Shown here one piece after another: positions 1 through 7,956 of a stretch of DNA of 64,000 nt. The position numbers and the translations under genes are program-made. Source of the stretch: CANKJK01 sp040081715. GTDB taxonomy: Bacteria; Acidobacteriota; Vicinamibacteria; Vicinamibacterales; UBA2999. The stretch is taken from the NCBI GenBank assembly GCA_040081715.1, contig JBEBFY010000010.1, positions 78,272-142,271 of the forward strand, read 5' to 3'. Under the pieces are notes generated by a model. The model ran no database searches. It saw nothing but the letters and a program-made list of their open reading frames with translations, and had not been told where the DNA came from. Position 1 is the stretch's first letter, and the number at the start of each line of letters is the position of its first letter.

Positions 1-182
1 CTGTCAGGGACGAGATCGCGGCTAGGCACGGTAGGGACGGTCAGCGCCACAGGCGTCGCGTCCGGAGTGGCAGCAGGCGGGACCACCAATATGTGTGGCA
101 CCTGCCGAGGAGAACGTGCGCCACGAATGCGCGGGGGACGAGCGGTTGCCGGGGCGCGCTTCTTAGGTGTAGTCTTGGACAT
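1..182 (-). CDS. Basic, proline-rich protein, cut by the window edge
   Basis: An open frame on the minus strand begins at an ATG (180-182), is preceded by a GGAG ribosome-binding site about seven bases upstream, and runs out of the window at base 1. The visible 60 residues begin MSKTTPKKRAPATARPPRIR and are rich in Lys, Arg, Pro, Ala and Val, with no recognisable domain. It lies 60 bases downstream of the small helix-turn-helix gene on the same strand, so the two probably share a transcript. A Lys/Arg/Pro-rich N-terminus could be a disordered nucleic-acid-binding tail, but this is a guess. The frame, start and ribosome-binding site are seen directly. Confidence 0.5.
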   Translation of the reverse strand, partial: MSKTTPKKRAPATARPPRIRGARSPRQVPHILVVPPAATPDATPVALTVPTVPSRDLVPD

Positions 183-242
183 CGTCTGTCTCCAATGTGG
201 GCCGGTCACCGCTCGAACGGGGGCCGGTCCTTCTCTTGTGCG

Positions 243-443
243 TCACGCCGCCTCGGGAGTCATCGGCTGCTCTGATCGCTCGGCGACGAGCAAGAGAACT
301 TCCGAACGCTCAAAGCGGACGGCTCGCTTCAAGACCGTGAAGCTCCTGATCCGTCCGCGGCGTGCGAGTCTGTAGATGGTCTGCTGGTTCAAACCCGTGA
401 GGCGCGCGGCTTCATTGACATCAACAAGATCGGTCTGCGGCAT
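243..443 (-). CDS. Small helix-turn-helix protein, excisionase/MerR-like
   Basis: This 66-residue protein is almost entirely one DNA-binding module: residues 6-50 (LVDVNEAARLTGLNQQTIYR followed by LARRGRIRSF) match the helix-turn-helix 17 / excisionase pattern, in which 'EAARLTG...TIYRLARRG.I' forms the recognition helix and wing. Such proteins act as excisionases or local repressors in integrative elements. The ATG has a clear GAGGAG site upstream. It is followed on the same strand by the partial gene at the window edge. Given the mobile setting an excisionase or regulatory role is likely, but no matching integrase is in view. Confidence 0.75.
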   Translation of the reverse strand: MPQTDLVDVNEAARLTGLNQQTIYRLARRGRIRSFTVLKRAVRFERSEVLLLVAERSEQPMTPEAA

Positions 444-535
444 GGCTCATCTCCTCGAGACACGACCAGCCTAGACCGCTCAGGATGATGCAGAAATTGC
501 GCGCAATTCCTGCCGACTGAATAATTCCGGAAGGA

Positions 536-1270
536 CTAGTGCGAGGGATTCTTTAGGTGGGCACGACCGATGGAACTCCGGATCGAAGTGTCCTTCTTGC
601 CGGTTTGATCCGCCACGCGCGACACGGCGGCGCCCCCGAGTGTCTTGCTGTTCAGGATGGCGGATTGCTCGGGCTGGGTGTAGCCAAGGTCTTTCAGCGC
701 CGGACGAATGGTCTCGTCGTCGCTGGCACTGCCGCCTGCCTTCTGGCGCGCGCGATAGAGCGCCCACCCCGGACCCAGTCGCACTGTCGCCTCTGCCACG
801 AGCTTGACGATCAATTCGTGCTCCGTCGTGTCCGCGGGCTTTCGCGGCGCACCTGGCCTTCTTACGTGTCCCAATAGGCGCAATTCCGCGAGTCTGGCGA
901 CCGTCGGACCAACCCTGCGGGTGTATCGCCGCCACTCGTCGGGTAGCTGAATGGCGAGCCGCTCGTACTCGAATTGTGCGCCAGAGCGGTCAAGGAGGCG
1001 ACTGCGCCAGACTACGCCATGTTCTTCCAGGCTCAGACTGGCTGGCTCGAAAATGGATCGCTTGATGAGCGGGTCCATCGCCCCGAGGAACGCGCTCAAC
1101 TGCTTCCGGAACTCGGCAAGTCGAGCCTCGCGGCCTTCGCGAGACAGGGATCTGGATGGCGCTTTCGTCACCGGCGTGATTCCTCCCTCGGACGGGACAA
1201 CGACAGAGATCCTACCGGTTCCAGTGCCATCGGGTTGAGTTCTCCTTCCTCCGACGGCGGCCCGAGACAT
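536..1270 (-). CDS. Hypothetical protein, 244 aa
   Basis: I do not recognise this protein. It is soluble and charged, without a signal peptide or membrane segment. Residues 40-120 are largely helical in character (EGREARLAEFRKQLSAFLG onward). The C-terminal part (GLGYTQPEQSAILNSKTLGG region) could hold a short helix-turn-helix-like segment. Its composition and codon usage are those of a real gene, while the overlapping frame at 480-935 is Arg-rich in the way shadow frames are. It is the last of three minus-strand genes (1861-2061, 1342-1836, this one) that could form one transcript next to the IS481 insertion. The first 35 residues are Gly/Thr/Arg-rich, so a later start is possible. Confidence 0.55.
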   Translation of the reverse strand: MSRAAVGGRRTQPDGTGTGRISVVVPSEGGITPVTKAPSRSLSREGREARLAEFRKQLSAFLGAMDPLIKRSIFEPASLSLEEHGVVWRSRLLDRSGAQFEYERLAIQLPDEWRRYTRRVGPTVARLAELRLLGHVRRPGAPRKPADTTEHELIVKLVAEATVRLGPGWALYRARQKAGGSASDDETIRPALKDLGYTQPEQSAILNSKTLGGAAVSRVADQTGKKDTSIRSSIGRAHLKNPSH

Positions 1271-1341
1271 GCTGATCTCCAGAACACTACTCTTGGCGCG
1301 CGGCCTTGGGCTTCCACTTCACCGCGGCCATGAGGGCGGCT

Positions 1342-1836
1342 CTATTCAGGTCGGCGCTTCGCCAGTTCGTCGAGAATCCAGTCGTCCGGCAGCACCTCGC
1401 GCAGCACCGCGAGCGTCTTGAACACCTCTATTCGCTCGCCTGCGAGCGCCAGCCGTCGAATCAGGTGGCGGACAAGTGTGCCAATCTCCTCGGGCGCCTC
1501 CACTGCGCCCGTGTCGAGAAGCTCCAGGGGCTGGTACCGACGCTCCCACGCCATCGTCTGGAAGTTGAAGAAATGCCGACCATGGACCTTCAGGTAGGGT
1601 CGCTGGAGCGGCAGCAGGAGCTGGCGGAGGGCGTTCACGGACCATTCGATCTTGGTGAGATGGTGGAGAAACGCTGCCTCCTGCAGCATCCATCGCTCGA
1701 GCTTGGCCGCGGACGGGTCGAAGCTGATCAGGTCCGCGTTCGCCCACTTGGCCAGTTGCGAACGGCTGACACCGATCGCGGAGAGTTCGGCGTCCGGATC
1801 GAAGAGGTCGAGTTGAGGGTCAGCCCGGTTTTCCAT
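1342..1836 (-). CDS. Hypothetical protein, 164 aa, MerR-like N-terminus
   Basis: A soluble protein of unknown function. Residues 18-40 (ELSAIGVSRSQLAKWANADL) resemble the helix-turn-helix and start of the wing seen in MerR-like or phage regulatory proteins. The middle (about 60-110) is Leu/Arg-rich and probably helical, and the C-terminal 50 residues also look helical (EEIGTLVRHLIRRLALAGER). It ends 71 bases before the 244-aa gene and starts 24 bases after the 66-aa gene, all on the minus strand, so they look like one operon. A regulatory role is only suggested by the putative helix-turn-helix. Confidence 0.6.
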   Translation of the reverse strand: MENRADPQLDLFDPDAELSAIGVSRSQLAKWANADLISFDPSAAKLERWMLQEAAFLHHLTKIEWSVNALRQLLLPLQRPYLKVHGRHFFNFQTMAWERRYQPLELLDTGAVEAPEEIGTLVRHLIRRLALAGERIEVFKTLAVLREVLPDDWILDELAKRRPE

Positions 1837-1860
1837 GTCTGATGCTGCCGGAAGGCGAGA

Positions 1861-2061
1861 TTAACCGGAATAGTCGCCGCGCGACTCAAACAGCGCAGGA
1901 AGGCCGCGGCGGAAGACGGTTGAATCGAACGCGTCCAGTGACGCTGCGCATTCGCGGTGTGTGTTCCACAGGACCTGCTTGCTCCTTCTCACGTCATCCA
2001 TAGTCCAGTCCGTTGTCGCGCTCTCATCCAGCAGTAACGCCAAGCGCGCCGGGACGGCCAC
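1861..2061 (-). CDS. Short hypothetical protein beside the IS481 insertion
   Basis: A 66-residue frame starting at GTG, with an in-frame TGA about seven codons upstream. The sequence (LALLLDESATTDWTMDDVRR and onward) is unrecognised. An ATG at 2085 in another frame has an AGGAGG site directly upstream, but that frame ends after 20 codons. The start region may therefore be frameshifted, or the gene may have been altered when IS481 landed 40 bases upstream at 2101-3145. It leads the small minus-strand group with 1342-1836 and 536-1270, and IS481 may have cut off its promoter. Confidence 0.4.
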   Translation of the reverse strand: MAVPARLALLLDESATTDWTMDDVRRSKQVLWNTHRECAASLDAFDSTVFRRGLPALFESRGDYSG

Positions 2062-2100
2062 CTCTGGCCTCGGAGTGACCTGTCATAGCGGACTTCGCCT

Positions 2101-3145
2101 CCTAGGTGTGAATGCTACAGACGTTGTTCATTCGGGAGGCTCTGGAAACAATGGGGGTTACGACACCAACCCACCGTTTCTGGAGGACCTCCCGAATGAG
2201 ACTTCATCGTAATGCGAAGACCACGCCGACGATGCGACAGCTGATCGTGACGCGAGCCCAGCAGGGCTGGACCTACGTGCGCATTGCGACGGCGCTGGGG
2301 ATCAGCGTCCGGACCGTCGCGAAATGGGTCGCGCGGTCCCGGGACGCGGGGGCCTTGCTGGACGGGTCGTCGCGGCCCCATCGCCAGCCCCGTCGACTCG
2401 CCGCCCCGCTGGAGGCCGCCGTCCTGGCGTTGCGGCGGACGCGGGCCACGGCGTGGCAGATCAGCACGGCGCTGCGCGTGCCCCGCTCGACGGTGACCCG
2501 TGTCCTGGCGCGGGCCGGGCTGCAGCGGGTGGCCCTGCTCGAGCCGCCGCCGCCCGTGCGGCGCTATGAATGGCCCCACGTCGGGGATCTCCTGCACGTC
2601 GACCTGAAACGGCTCGGGCGCATCGAGGGCGTCGGCCATCGCATTCACGGGGATCGTCGACGCCGCGCCCGGCACGCCGGCTGGGAGCATCTGCACATCG
2701 CCATCGACGACGCGACGCGCCTCACGTACGCCGAGGTCCTCCCGGCCGCGGATGCCCCGGCCTGTGCCGCGTTTCTGCAGCGCACCCTGGCGTGGTTTCG
2801 TCGGCGCGGCGTCCGCATGCGGCGGCTGCTCACCGACAACGCCAAGGCCTATCGGGCTGGCGTCTTCGCGGCGGTCTGCCAGCGCTGGGCGGTGCGGCAG
2901 CGCTTCACCCGGCCGTATCGGCCCCAGACCAATGGGAAAGCCGAGCGGTTCATTCAGACCCTGCTCCGCGAGTGGGCCTATCGCTGGCCCTATCGCAGCT
3001 CCGCGCGGCGGACGGCCGCGCTCAGGCCCTATCTCCGCTTCTACAACCACCGGCGTCCACACACGAGCCTCGGTCGACGCTCACCGTGGATGCGTTTCCA
3101 AGAGGCTGCCTAAGATGAACAACCTCTTTGACATTCACACCTAGG
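2101..3145 (+). mobile_element. Complete IS481-family insertion sequence with 6-bp target duplication
   Basis: The element body is 2107-3139 (1033 bp). Its ends are 25-bp imperfect inverted repeats that match at 21 positions: the left end starts TGTGAATG and finishes GTTGTTCAT, and the right end reads the same on the opposite strand. CCTAGG flanks both ends (2101-2106 and 3140-3145) as a 6-bp direct repeat. IS481 of Bordetella is known to insert into NCTAGN and duplicate those 6 bases, so the target fits the family rule. One transposase gene fills the element. Intact repeats and reading frame suggest recent, possibly still mobile, insertion. Confidence 0.93.
2196..3113 (+). CDS. IS481-family transposase
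   Basis: A 305-residue DDE transposase that cuts and joins the ends of its insertion sequence. The start at 2196 (MRLHRNAKTT) is preferred because it has a GGAGG site upstream and matches the family's usual N-terminus; the longer frame from 2112 would begin inside the terminal repeat. Residues 10-85 hold two helix-turn-helix modules that bind the ends. The rve integrase core follows, with the first Asp in HIAIDDATRLTYAE, the second in LLTDNAKAYR and the Glu in QTNGKAERFIQTLLREW, so the catalytic triad is complete. Length and order are normal for the family. Confidence 0.95.
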   Translation: MRLHRNAKTTPTMRQLIVTRAQQGWTYVRIATALGISVRTVAKWVARSRDAGALLDGSSRPHRQPRRLAAPLEAAVLALRRTRATAWQISTALRVPRSTVTRVLARAGLQRVALLEPPPPVRRYEWPHVGDLLHVDLKRLGRIEGVGHRIHGDRRRRARHAGWEHLHIAIDDATRLTYAEVLPAADAPACAAFLQRTLAWFRRRGVRMRRLLTDNAKAYRAGVFAAVCQRWAVRQRFTRPYRPQTNGKAERFIQTLLREWAYRWPYRSSARRTAALRPYLRFYNHRRPHTSLGRRSPWMRFQEAA

Positions 3146-3468
3146 CCAGGCAACGGCAGACTGCCGTCACGGACGGACGCACGAGTCCCAGTGGCGAGCG
3201 CGCGTCAGTCTGGCGCAAGTATCGGGTCGGATGGTCGCCAAGAACTCCCTCACTCCTGGAGGCGCGAAGTATAGCGGCGGAGCCAGCGGTGCGACAACGC
3301 GCCTCGGGTGCGGTCCGCTCCGATTCCCGCTGTGCATGTTGCTAGCCTGCCGGTTGGATCGCCCATGGACGCATAAACGAGGGCAGCGTCCACGACGTAG
3401 TCGTCAGCCGTCGTGTCGCCGCCCCAGAGCCCGCGCCACGGGCTGACCCGTCGTGGTGTTTGCGTGCT
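3146..3468. other. Intergenic stretch without a convincing gene
   Basis: About 320 bases between the right end of IS481 and the 3' end of the membrane-protein gene. The short plus-strand frame at 3231-3446 is Gly/Arg/Pro-rich in the manner of chance frames in GC-rich DNA and resembles nothing known. No tRNA, clear terminator or repeat was seen. Confidence 0.5.
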
Positions 3469-4233
3469 TCAGCGTGCTTCCCTGGGTACGAACAAGAAGG
3501 ACAAGGCGCCACCGACAACCATGGTCAGGAGCAAGAATCCGAGACTCAGCAGCCAACTCGTGACGGAGACTCCAGACATCACGACATTGATGATTCCGGT
3601 GAGCCACACACCCAGGGTCACAAACATCAAGTGCCGAAAGCGCCGCACGGGCGTGAAGCATCCGGCAATCGCAAACCCCAGGCACCCGAATAGCGAATTC
3701 GATGCCGACAGAGACATCCCGCTCGAGATCCCAGCCACCCGAACAATCCCTACGCCTACCAGGGTGAGGATTGACCAAAGCACGACGTCGCGAATGACGA
3801 TGGGCCACCGCACTTCTGTCGGCGTGTGTTCGAGGTTCCGCGGCGACGGCAGTTCACCCTTCTCGTAGCGACCAACAGCCTCCCCAAAATCAGAGTTGAG
3901 ATCTCGTCGGCCTTGCTTTGAGAGCATCTGCGCCACGCCGAAACCGACGCCGACCAACTGCCCAAGGAAGAACCCCAGATTCGTGGCCAAGAAGCGCGCA
4001 AGGGACGGACTGAACACGGTCGTGGCGACGACGAGCGCAAGAGACACGAGGGACCAGAGGACCACCGGCCACACGTAGATGAGAATCGCGCGTGGGGATA
4101 GCTGCCCTCGCCATACCCAGGCCACGGCGCGCGGGATGCCGTAGACCAGGGGCAGCAGGACCACCCCAAACCAGAACCTGCCGAGCATCAGGCCGACGCC
4201 GAATAACAGCACTGAAGAGAACATGACGTTCAT
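3469..4233 (-). CDS. Multi-pass membrane protein of unknown function
   Basis: A 254-residue protein with about six to seven hydrophobic segments: residues 1-35 (two close segments), 50-75, 85-108, 145-170, 180-195, 200-222 and 228-250, divided by a charged cytoplasmic-type loop near 108-145 (KQGRRDLNSDFGEAVGRYEK). No transporter or enzyme motif is recognised. ATG at 4233 is the natural start. It stands alone on the minus strand, with the divergent XRE-type regulator gene about 165 bases away. The sequence is less GC-rich than the core genes of the window. Confidence 0.7.
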   Translation of the reverse strand: MNVMFSSVLLFGVGLMLGRFWFGVVLLPLVYGIPRAVAWVWRGQLSPRAILIYVWPVVLWSLVSLALVVATTVFSPSLARFLATNLGFFLGQLVGVGFGVAQMLSKQGRRDLNSDFGEAVGRYEKGELPSPRNLEHTPTEVRWPIVIRDVVLWSILTLVGVGIVRVAGISSGMSLSASNSLFGCLGFAIAGCFTPVRRFRHLMFVTLGVWLTGIINVVMSGVSVTSWLLSLGFLLLTMVVGGALSFLFVPREAR

Positions 4234-4279
4234 CCCATCGTGGCGTTTGGCTGATTAGCGTGCATTGACGCGACGTGCG

Positions 4280-4335
4280 CCAGATGCAATTCAACGACCG
4301 CCGGCGCGAGAGCCGGAGTGAGGATGCGCATCTGG
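4280..4335. repeat. Nested inverted repeat (hairpin) between divergent genes
   Basis: CCAGATGC (4280-4287) pairs perfectly with GCATCTGG (4328-4335), and CCGGC (4301-4305) pairs with GCCGG (4312-4316) inside it. The structure lies between the membrane-protein gene and the XRE-regulator gene, so it could be an operator or a structured recombination or REP-type site. It has no T-run and so is not a typical terminator. Confidence 0.4.
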
Positions 4336-4398
4336 TGCAGGGCATATTAGTCGATCGTCTGTGTTTCAGGTCCGCCCTTTTCAGCACGATGCCACTCA

Positions 4399-4671
4399 GT
4401 GGACGACCTTCGGGCAGCGTTGGGTCAGCGGGTGCGAGAACTACGGGAGCGGCTGGTTCTTTCGCAGGAACAACTGGCCGAGCGCGCCGACCTCCACGTC
4501 ACCTATATCAGCGGGATCGAGCGGGGCAGGCGAAACCCCGGCCTGAACATCTTGGCGTGCCTGGCCAAGGCCCTGAAGGTCTCGCTGCCACTCCTGGTGA
4601 CCGACCTACGGCCCCACGCGAGGCTCAGGGTGCGTCGCGGGCGACCGCCGAGCCACCGATCAGCGACCTGA
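4399..4671 (+). CDS. XRE-family helix-turn-helix regulator
   Basis: A 90-residue DNA-binding protein. Residues 4-62 form a canonical Cro/C1-type domain (GQRVRELRERLVLSQEQLAE, then ADLHVTYISGIERGRRNPGL): helix 2 is SQEQLAERA and the recognition helix is VTYISGIERG. The GTG at 4399 is taken as start because the domain begins immediately after it; an ATG at 4390 is in a different frame. The C-terminal tail is basic and probably disordered. It may regulate the membrane-protein gene or the island genes around it. Similar small regulators also control restriction-modification genes, but none is adjacent. Confidence 0.85.
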   Translation: MDDLRAALGQRVRELRERLVLSQEQLAERADLHVTYISGIERGRRNPGLNILACLAKALKVSLPLLVTDLRPHARLRVRRGRPPSHRSAT

Positions 4672-4928
4672 TCGGGGCGCCCGCCACACGGGACGTCGTC
4701 ACCAGCTGGCGTCGTGGAGGGCAGGAGGGAGGTGTCGTGACCACCGGACAGGGATGCGTCTACGCTGCGGCGTTGATCGCGAGCAACGTCCTATGTCGGG
4801 TGCAGGAGCCATGGCGTTGATGCGCCCCGCCCAAGGGCTGGTGGCCTTCGCAGAAGAGGTGGACAGTGCTTCCCGGTGATGCTTGCTTTCGGCGCTAGCG
4901 GCGCAGAGAATCCGCGCTGGAGGGCGAC

Positions 4929-5861
4929 ATGGGAAAGTCGGCTAGCTTCCGATCTGGGCTGCGTCACGCGCTTGTCGCCTTCATGATCTTGCTCGTTGCG
5001 ACGACCCTACTCGCAGTCGGGAAGGACAATGCGTCGTACTTGGGTGGCACCCCGGACGACTTCCCGGTTGGGGGGCTCCGCTCTAGGATTCTTGATGGGC
5101 TTCGTCGTAACAAGATCACCAATCCCGAGGGAACGCTCGATACCGGCTCCGCATCGGCGCTTGTCTTTGATGCGGGTCGAGATGGACAACTGACGATTGC
5201 GTACCGCGACGTAACAGGGCTGGCCTATGGCCGCACAGCCAAGGGCATGTCGAAGGAAGGATTCCTGGTCATCGGTTGGGACCCTTTAGATCAGTACTCG
5301 AAGAAAGCGCACTATCTGCTGTCGATTCAGTATCGGGTTCAGTCGGGTGCGGAACGAATTGCCGTGTTCGAGCTTGGCAAGACTCTGATCCAGCCGACCT
5401 TGCAGCGGCTTGAGGCTCACACGGGACGAGTGGTCGAGTTCGAGGACTTTGAAGCGTGCCGCACGTACAAGTCAGCGAACGAGTGCGGATTTGGAGAACC
5501 CGGCAACTTGCGTGGGCTCACGAAGGTGTACCTCGATGCCGGGCCAGGGGCAGGCCGTGATTTGATCGTCGCAGAACTCGACAAAGCCCATCTCAACTTG
5601 GAGCTATTGTCGGCGCCGGAAGGTGCGGAGGCGGTCCCAGTGGGCACGGAGATCGTGCTGCGATTTCGTGGAGAAGAGATTCGCCGACCGGGCTACCTGC
5701 AAACGTTGTTCGGTGGGCGCGGAGAGGTGCTGGCCCTACGGGACGGAGGGATTCGGACAGTGGTCGCGTATTCCGGGACGCGCCTGCGCGGGATTGGAGC
5801 CAAGCCTGCGACGGCATTTGCCGCGGCGTTTGTGGTCGCCTATCGCGAAGGCAACCCCTGA
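4929..5861 (+). CDS. Secreted or membrane-anchored hypothetical protein, 310 aa
   Basis: The N-terminus (residues 12-30, LRHALVAFMILLVATTLLAV) is a hydrophobic signal peptide or anchor, so the remaining 280 residues should lie outside the cytoplasm. No known domain is recognised. The sequence alternates short beta-type segments and turns, with two cysteines close together near residue 178-187 (EACRTYKSANECGFG) that may form a disulphide. The start ATG follows a GGAGGGCGAC stretch acting as ribosome-binding site. It is separated from its neighbours by more than 250 bases on both sides and is probably transcribed alone. No function is proposed. Confidence 0.65.
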   Translation: MGKSASFRSGLRHALVAFMILLVATTLLAVGKDNASYLGGTPDDFPVGGLRSRILDGLRRNKITNPEGTLDTGSASALVFDAGRDGQLTIAYRDVTGLAYGRTAKGMSKEGFLVIGWDPLDQYSKKAHYLLSIQYRVQSGAERIAVFELGKTLIQPTLQRLEAHTGRVVEFEDFEACRTYKSANECGFGEPGNLRGLTKVYLDAGPGAGRDLIVAELDKAHLNLELLSAPEGAEAVPVGTEIVLRFRGEEIRRPGYLQTLFGGRGEVLALRDGGIRTVVAYSGTRLRGIGAKPATAFAAAFVVAYREGNP

Positions 5862-6139
5862 GGAGGGGGCGCGATTCGGTGCCGCACACGCCTGCTGTCG
5901 CTTCCATCATGGTCCTGACTGATTCCTCGGTAAGTCCAGCATCAATGTCCTAGTACCGACTGATCGACAGGCGGATCGGTCTCGCTAAGGGTAGGTCGCA
6001 TTGGGTGTTTCTCTCCGTCCCACCGCCGACATCGATCCCCGCTCCAAGCCATTCTCAAAAAAATAATGCTCCGAGTCCCATAGCGCACACCACGCCTCCA
6101 GGGGGGTCGCGCGGACAATGGGTCCTCGGCGCATCGAGC

Positions 6140-6168
6140 TTGACAGTATGTGCTACGAGTGCTACAAG
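6140..6168 (+). promoter_or_regulatory. Probable promoter with tandem GTGCTAC operator before the ribbon-helix-helix gene
   Basis: A consensus -35 box TTGACA (6140-6145) is followed after 17 bases by TACAAG (6163-6168), a 4/6 match to TATAAT, 12 bases before the ATG at 6181. Two copies of GTGCTAC (6150-6156 and 6159-6165) occupy the spacer and the -10 region, 9 bases apart. Closely spaced direct repeats over a promoter are the usual target of ribbon-helix-helix repressors, so autoregulation is likely. Confidence 0.5.
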
Positions 6169-6180
6169 TCTTACTCTGAC

Positions 6181-6369
6181 ATGGTGGCATCAAAGAAGGC
6201 GAAGGCGCCGAAAACGATCAATGTCTCCGTGCGACTCGACCAGGCCGACAGTGCTCTACTGGATCTGATCGTAGAGCGCGATGGCGTGCCGGTCTCCGAG
6301 CAGATTCGACGGGGATTGCGGATGTGGTTCGAGCAGAAGGGAGTGGTGAAGGCGAAGCGAAAGTCGTAA
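6181..6369 (+). CDS. Ribbon-helix-helix (CopG/Arc-like) DNA-binding protein
   Basis: A 62-residue protein starting at ATG 6181. The core reads KTINVSVRLDQADSALLDLI, then VERDGVPVSEQIRRGLRMWF: a beta strand (INVSVRL), helix A (QADSALLDLIVERD) and helix B (VSEQIRRGLRMWFEQ), as in CopG-type repressors. The longer frame from 6118 would place the promoter-like TTGACA and the paired repeats inside the coding region, so the shorter start is preferred. No toxin gene is adjacent. It lies about 130 bases before the ArdC-like gene and may regulate it or itself. Confidence 0.75.
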   Translation: MVASKKAKAPKTINVSVRLDQADSALLDLIVERDGVPVSEQIRRGLRMWFEQKGVVKAKRKS

Positions 6370-6497
6370 ATCCATAGTCGGGGCACTGGCCTGTTAGTAG
6401 CAGACCAGCACCCCTAACCGGCAACCAACGCTAGATTGGCTGACGGCTCCTGCCATTATCGCCGCAGGCCCGTTGGCCCTCCCGTCCAGGAGGGACC

Positions 6498-7289
6498 ATG
6501 ACCCCGACCGTTTCATTCGCCGACCTGCTCGCGTCCGCCGTGACCGAGCCCGGCATCATCTCTTGCGCGTACTCCCAGTTTCATCAGTACTCCATCGGCA
6601 ACCAGCTCCTCGCCTGGGGGCAATGCCTCGCGCGCGACCTCCCGCCCGGCCCGCTAGCGACCTTCCCCAAGTGGCGAGAGCTTGGGCGCCACGTCCGCAA
6701 GGGCGAGAAGGCGATCACCCTCTGCCAGCCCGTAACGCTCAAGCGGCCGGCAGCGACCACCCCCGACGACACGAACGAGACCGGCGCGTACACCCGGTTC
6801 ATCCACCGGCCGCACTGGTTCGTCCTGGCGCAGACAGAAGGGGCCGAGCTTGCCCCCGTCGCCCTGCCCACCTGGGACCGCGCCCGAGCCCTCGCGGCGC
6901 TCGATGTCCTCGAGATTCCCTTCGATCTGACCGACGGCAACGTGCAGGGATTCGCGCGGGACCGGGCGATCGCGATCAACCCCCTCAATCCCCTCCCACA
7001 TAAGACCGTTTTCCATGAAATGGCCCACATTCTGCTCGGGCACACCTTCGAGGGCCTACAGGCCGACGGGGATCTGACACCGCGAAGCCTCAAGGAATGC
7101 GAGGCCGAGGCCGTGGCCCTGCTGTGCTGCGCGGCCTTGGACCTGCCAGGCGTGGACCACTGCCGGGGCTACATCCAGAGCTGGTGGGGTGCAGGGAACC
7201 CGATCCCCGAGCGGTCCGCCCAGCGCATCCTCAAGGCGGCGGATCAGATCCTCAAGGCTGGCACGCGTGATCGCGAGGTGGCGGCATGA
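6498..7289 (+). CDS. ArdC-like antirestriction protein with zinc-metallopeptidase domain
   Basis: A 263-residue protein. The N-terminal half (YSQFHQYSIGNQLLAWGQCL near residue 25, then FPKWRELGRHVRKGEKAITL near 55-75) is the ssDNA-binding ArdC N-terminal domain known from plasmid antirestriction proteins. The C-terminal half carries a zincin motif HEMAH (in FHEMAHILLGH, near residue 174), with ECEAEAVALL further on as the likely third ligand. ArdC proteins enter recipients during conjugation and protect incoming DNA from restriction, so this gene marks the region as once conjugative or plasmid-derived. A strong AGGAGG site precedes the ATG. Its end overlaps the resolvase start by four bases (ATGA), showing translational coupling. 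Confidence 0.9.
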   Translation: MTPTVSFADLLASAVTEPGIISCAYSQFHQYSIGNQLLAWGQCLARDLPPGPLATFPKWRELGRHVRKGEKAITLCQPVTLKRPAATTPDDTNETGAYTRFIHRPHWFVLAQTEGAELAPVALPTWDRARALAALDVLEIPFDLTDGNVQGFARDRAIAINPLNPLPHKTVFHEMAHILLGHTFEGLQADGDLTPRSLKECEAEAVALLCCAALDLPGVDHCRGYIQSWWGAGNPIPERSAQRILKAADQILKAGTRDREVAA

Positions 7290-7873
7290 GGGCGGCCATC
7301 TACGCCCGCGTGAGCACGGTTGACCAAGAGCCCGAGAACCAGCTCCAGGAGCTGCGACGCTACCTGACCGCCCGCGGCTGGACGGGGCAGGAGTACGTCG
7401 ACCGCGGCGTGAGCGGCAGCAAGGACCGCCGGCCGGCCCTGGACACCCTCGTCCAGGACGCCAGACGCCGTCGGTTCGATGTCGTGGTGTGTTGGAGACT
7501 GGATCGGCTCGGGCGCAACCTGAAGCACCTGATCACCCTGCTGGAGGACCTCCAGGCGCTCGGCGTGGCGTTCGTCAGCCTGGCCGAAGGGATCGACGCG
7601 ACGACGCCCGCCGGCAAGCTGCAGATGCACATCCTTGGAGCGATCGCCGAGTTCGAGCGAGAGCGGATCCGAGAGCGGGTGCTGGCGGGCCTCGCGCGCG
7701 CACGGGCACAGGGCACACGATTGGGCCGCCCACGGAAGGCACCCGCGACGATCGCCATTCCTGGAGGCTCTGTGCGCGACGCCGCACGCGTCTGGGGTGT
7801 CTCGAAGTCCACCGCCGCTCGATGGATCAGTGCCGGACGGGCACCGGTGCCGGCGTTGGGACAATCGCACTGA
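7286..7873 (+). CDS. Serine recombinase of the resolvase/invertase family
   Basis: A 195-residue serine recombinase. The catalytic Ser lies in MRAAIYARVSTVDQEPENQL (Ser10), with the arginines of WRLDRLGRNL and the FERERIRERV segment of helix E as in Tn3/gamma-delta resolvases. Residues 140-185 form the C-terminal helix-turn-helix (GSVRDAARVWGVSKSTAARW). Such enzymes resolve cointegrates or invert short segments of plasmids and transposons. Translation is coupled to the ArdC-like gene by an ATGA overlap. The TGCCA-rich repeat block about 80 bases downstream could hold its res site, which is an inference. It is not an integron integrase, which would be a tyrosine recombinase. Confidence 0.93.
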   Translation: MRAAIYARVSTVDQEPENQLQELRRYLTARGWTGQEYVDRGVSGSKDRRPALDTLVQDARRRRFDVVVCWRLDRLGRNLKHLITLLEDLQALGVAFVSLAEGIDATTPAGKLQMHILGAIAEFERERIRERVLAGLARARAQGTRLGRPRKAPATIAIPGGSVRDAARVWGVSKSTAARWISAGRAPVPALGQSH

Positions 7874-7956
7874 AATCGGCAGTCACTTTCGCCCCGGTTC
7901 CATTGGCGGGCGCGGGCTGAGATTCGGCGAGGGACAACCACCCGATTGACCCTACC

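Noticed and set aside
2115..3062. 315-codon minus-strand frame inside IS481
   Set aside because: Antisense to a complete DDE transposase; composition is Arg/Pro/Gly-rich without motifs.
4280..4335. Hairpin near 4.3 kb considered as an attC site
   Set aside because: The stem is good, but no RYYYAAC core and only ATTAGTC (one mismatch) near the right side, and the adjacent gene is read away from it. Kept only as a repeat.
6360..6497. CCTGTTAG...CTAACCGG sequence after the ribbon-helix-helix gene, considered as a cassette site
   Set aside because: Cores are in the wrong order and no fold with extrahelical bases is found.
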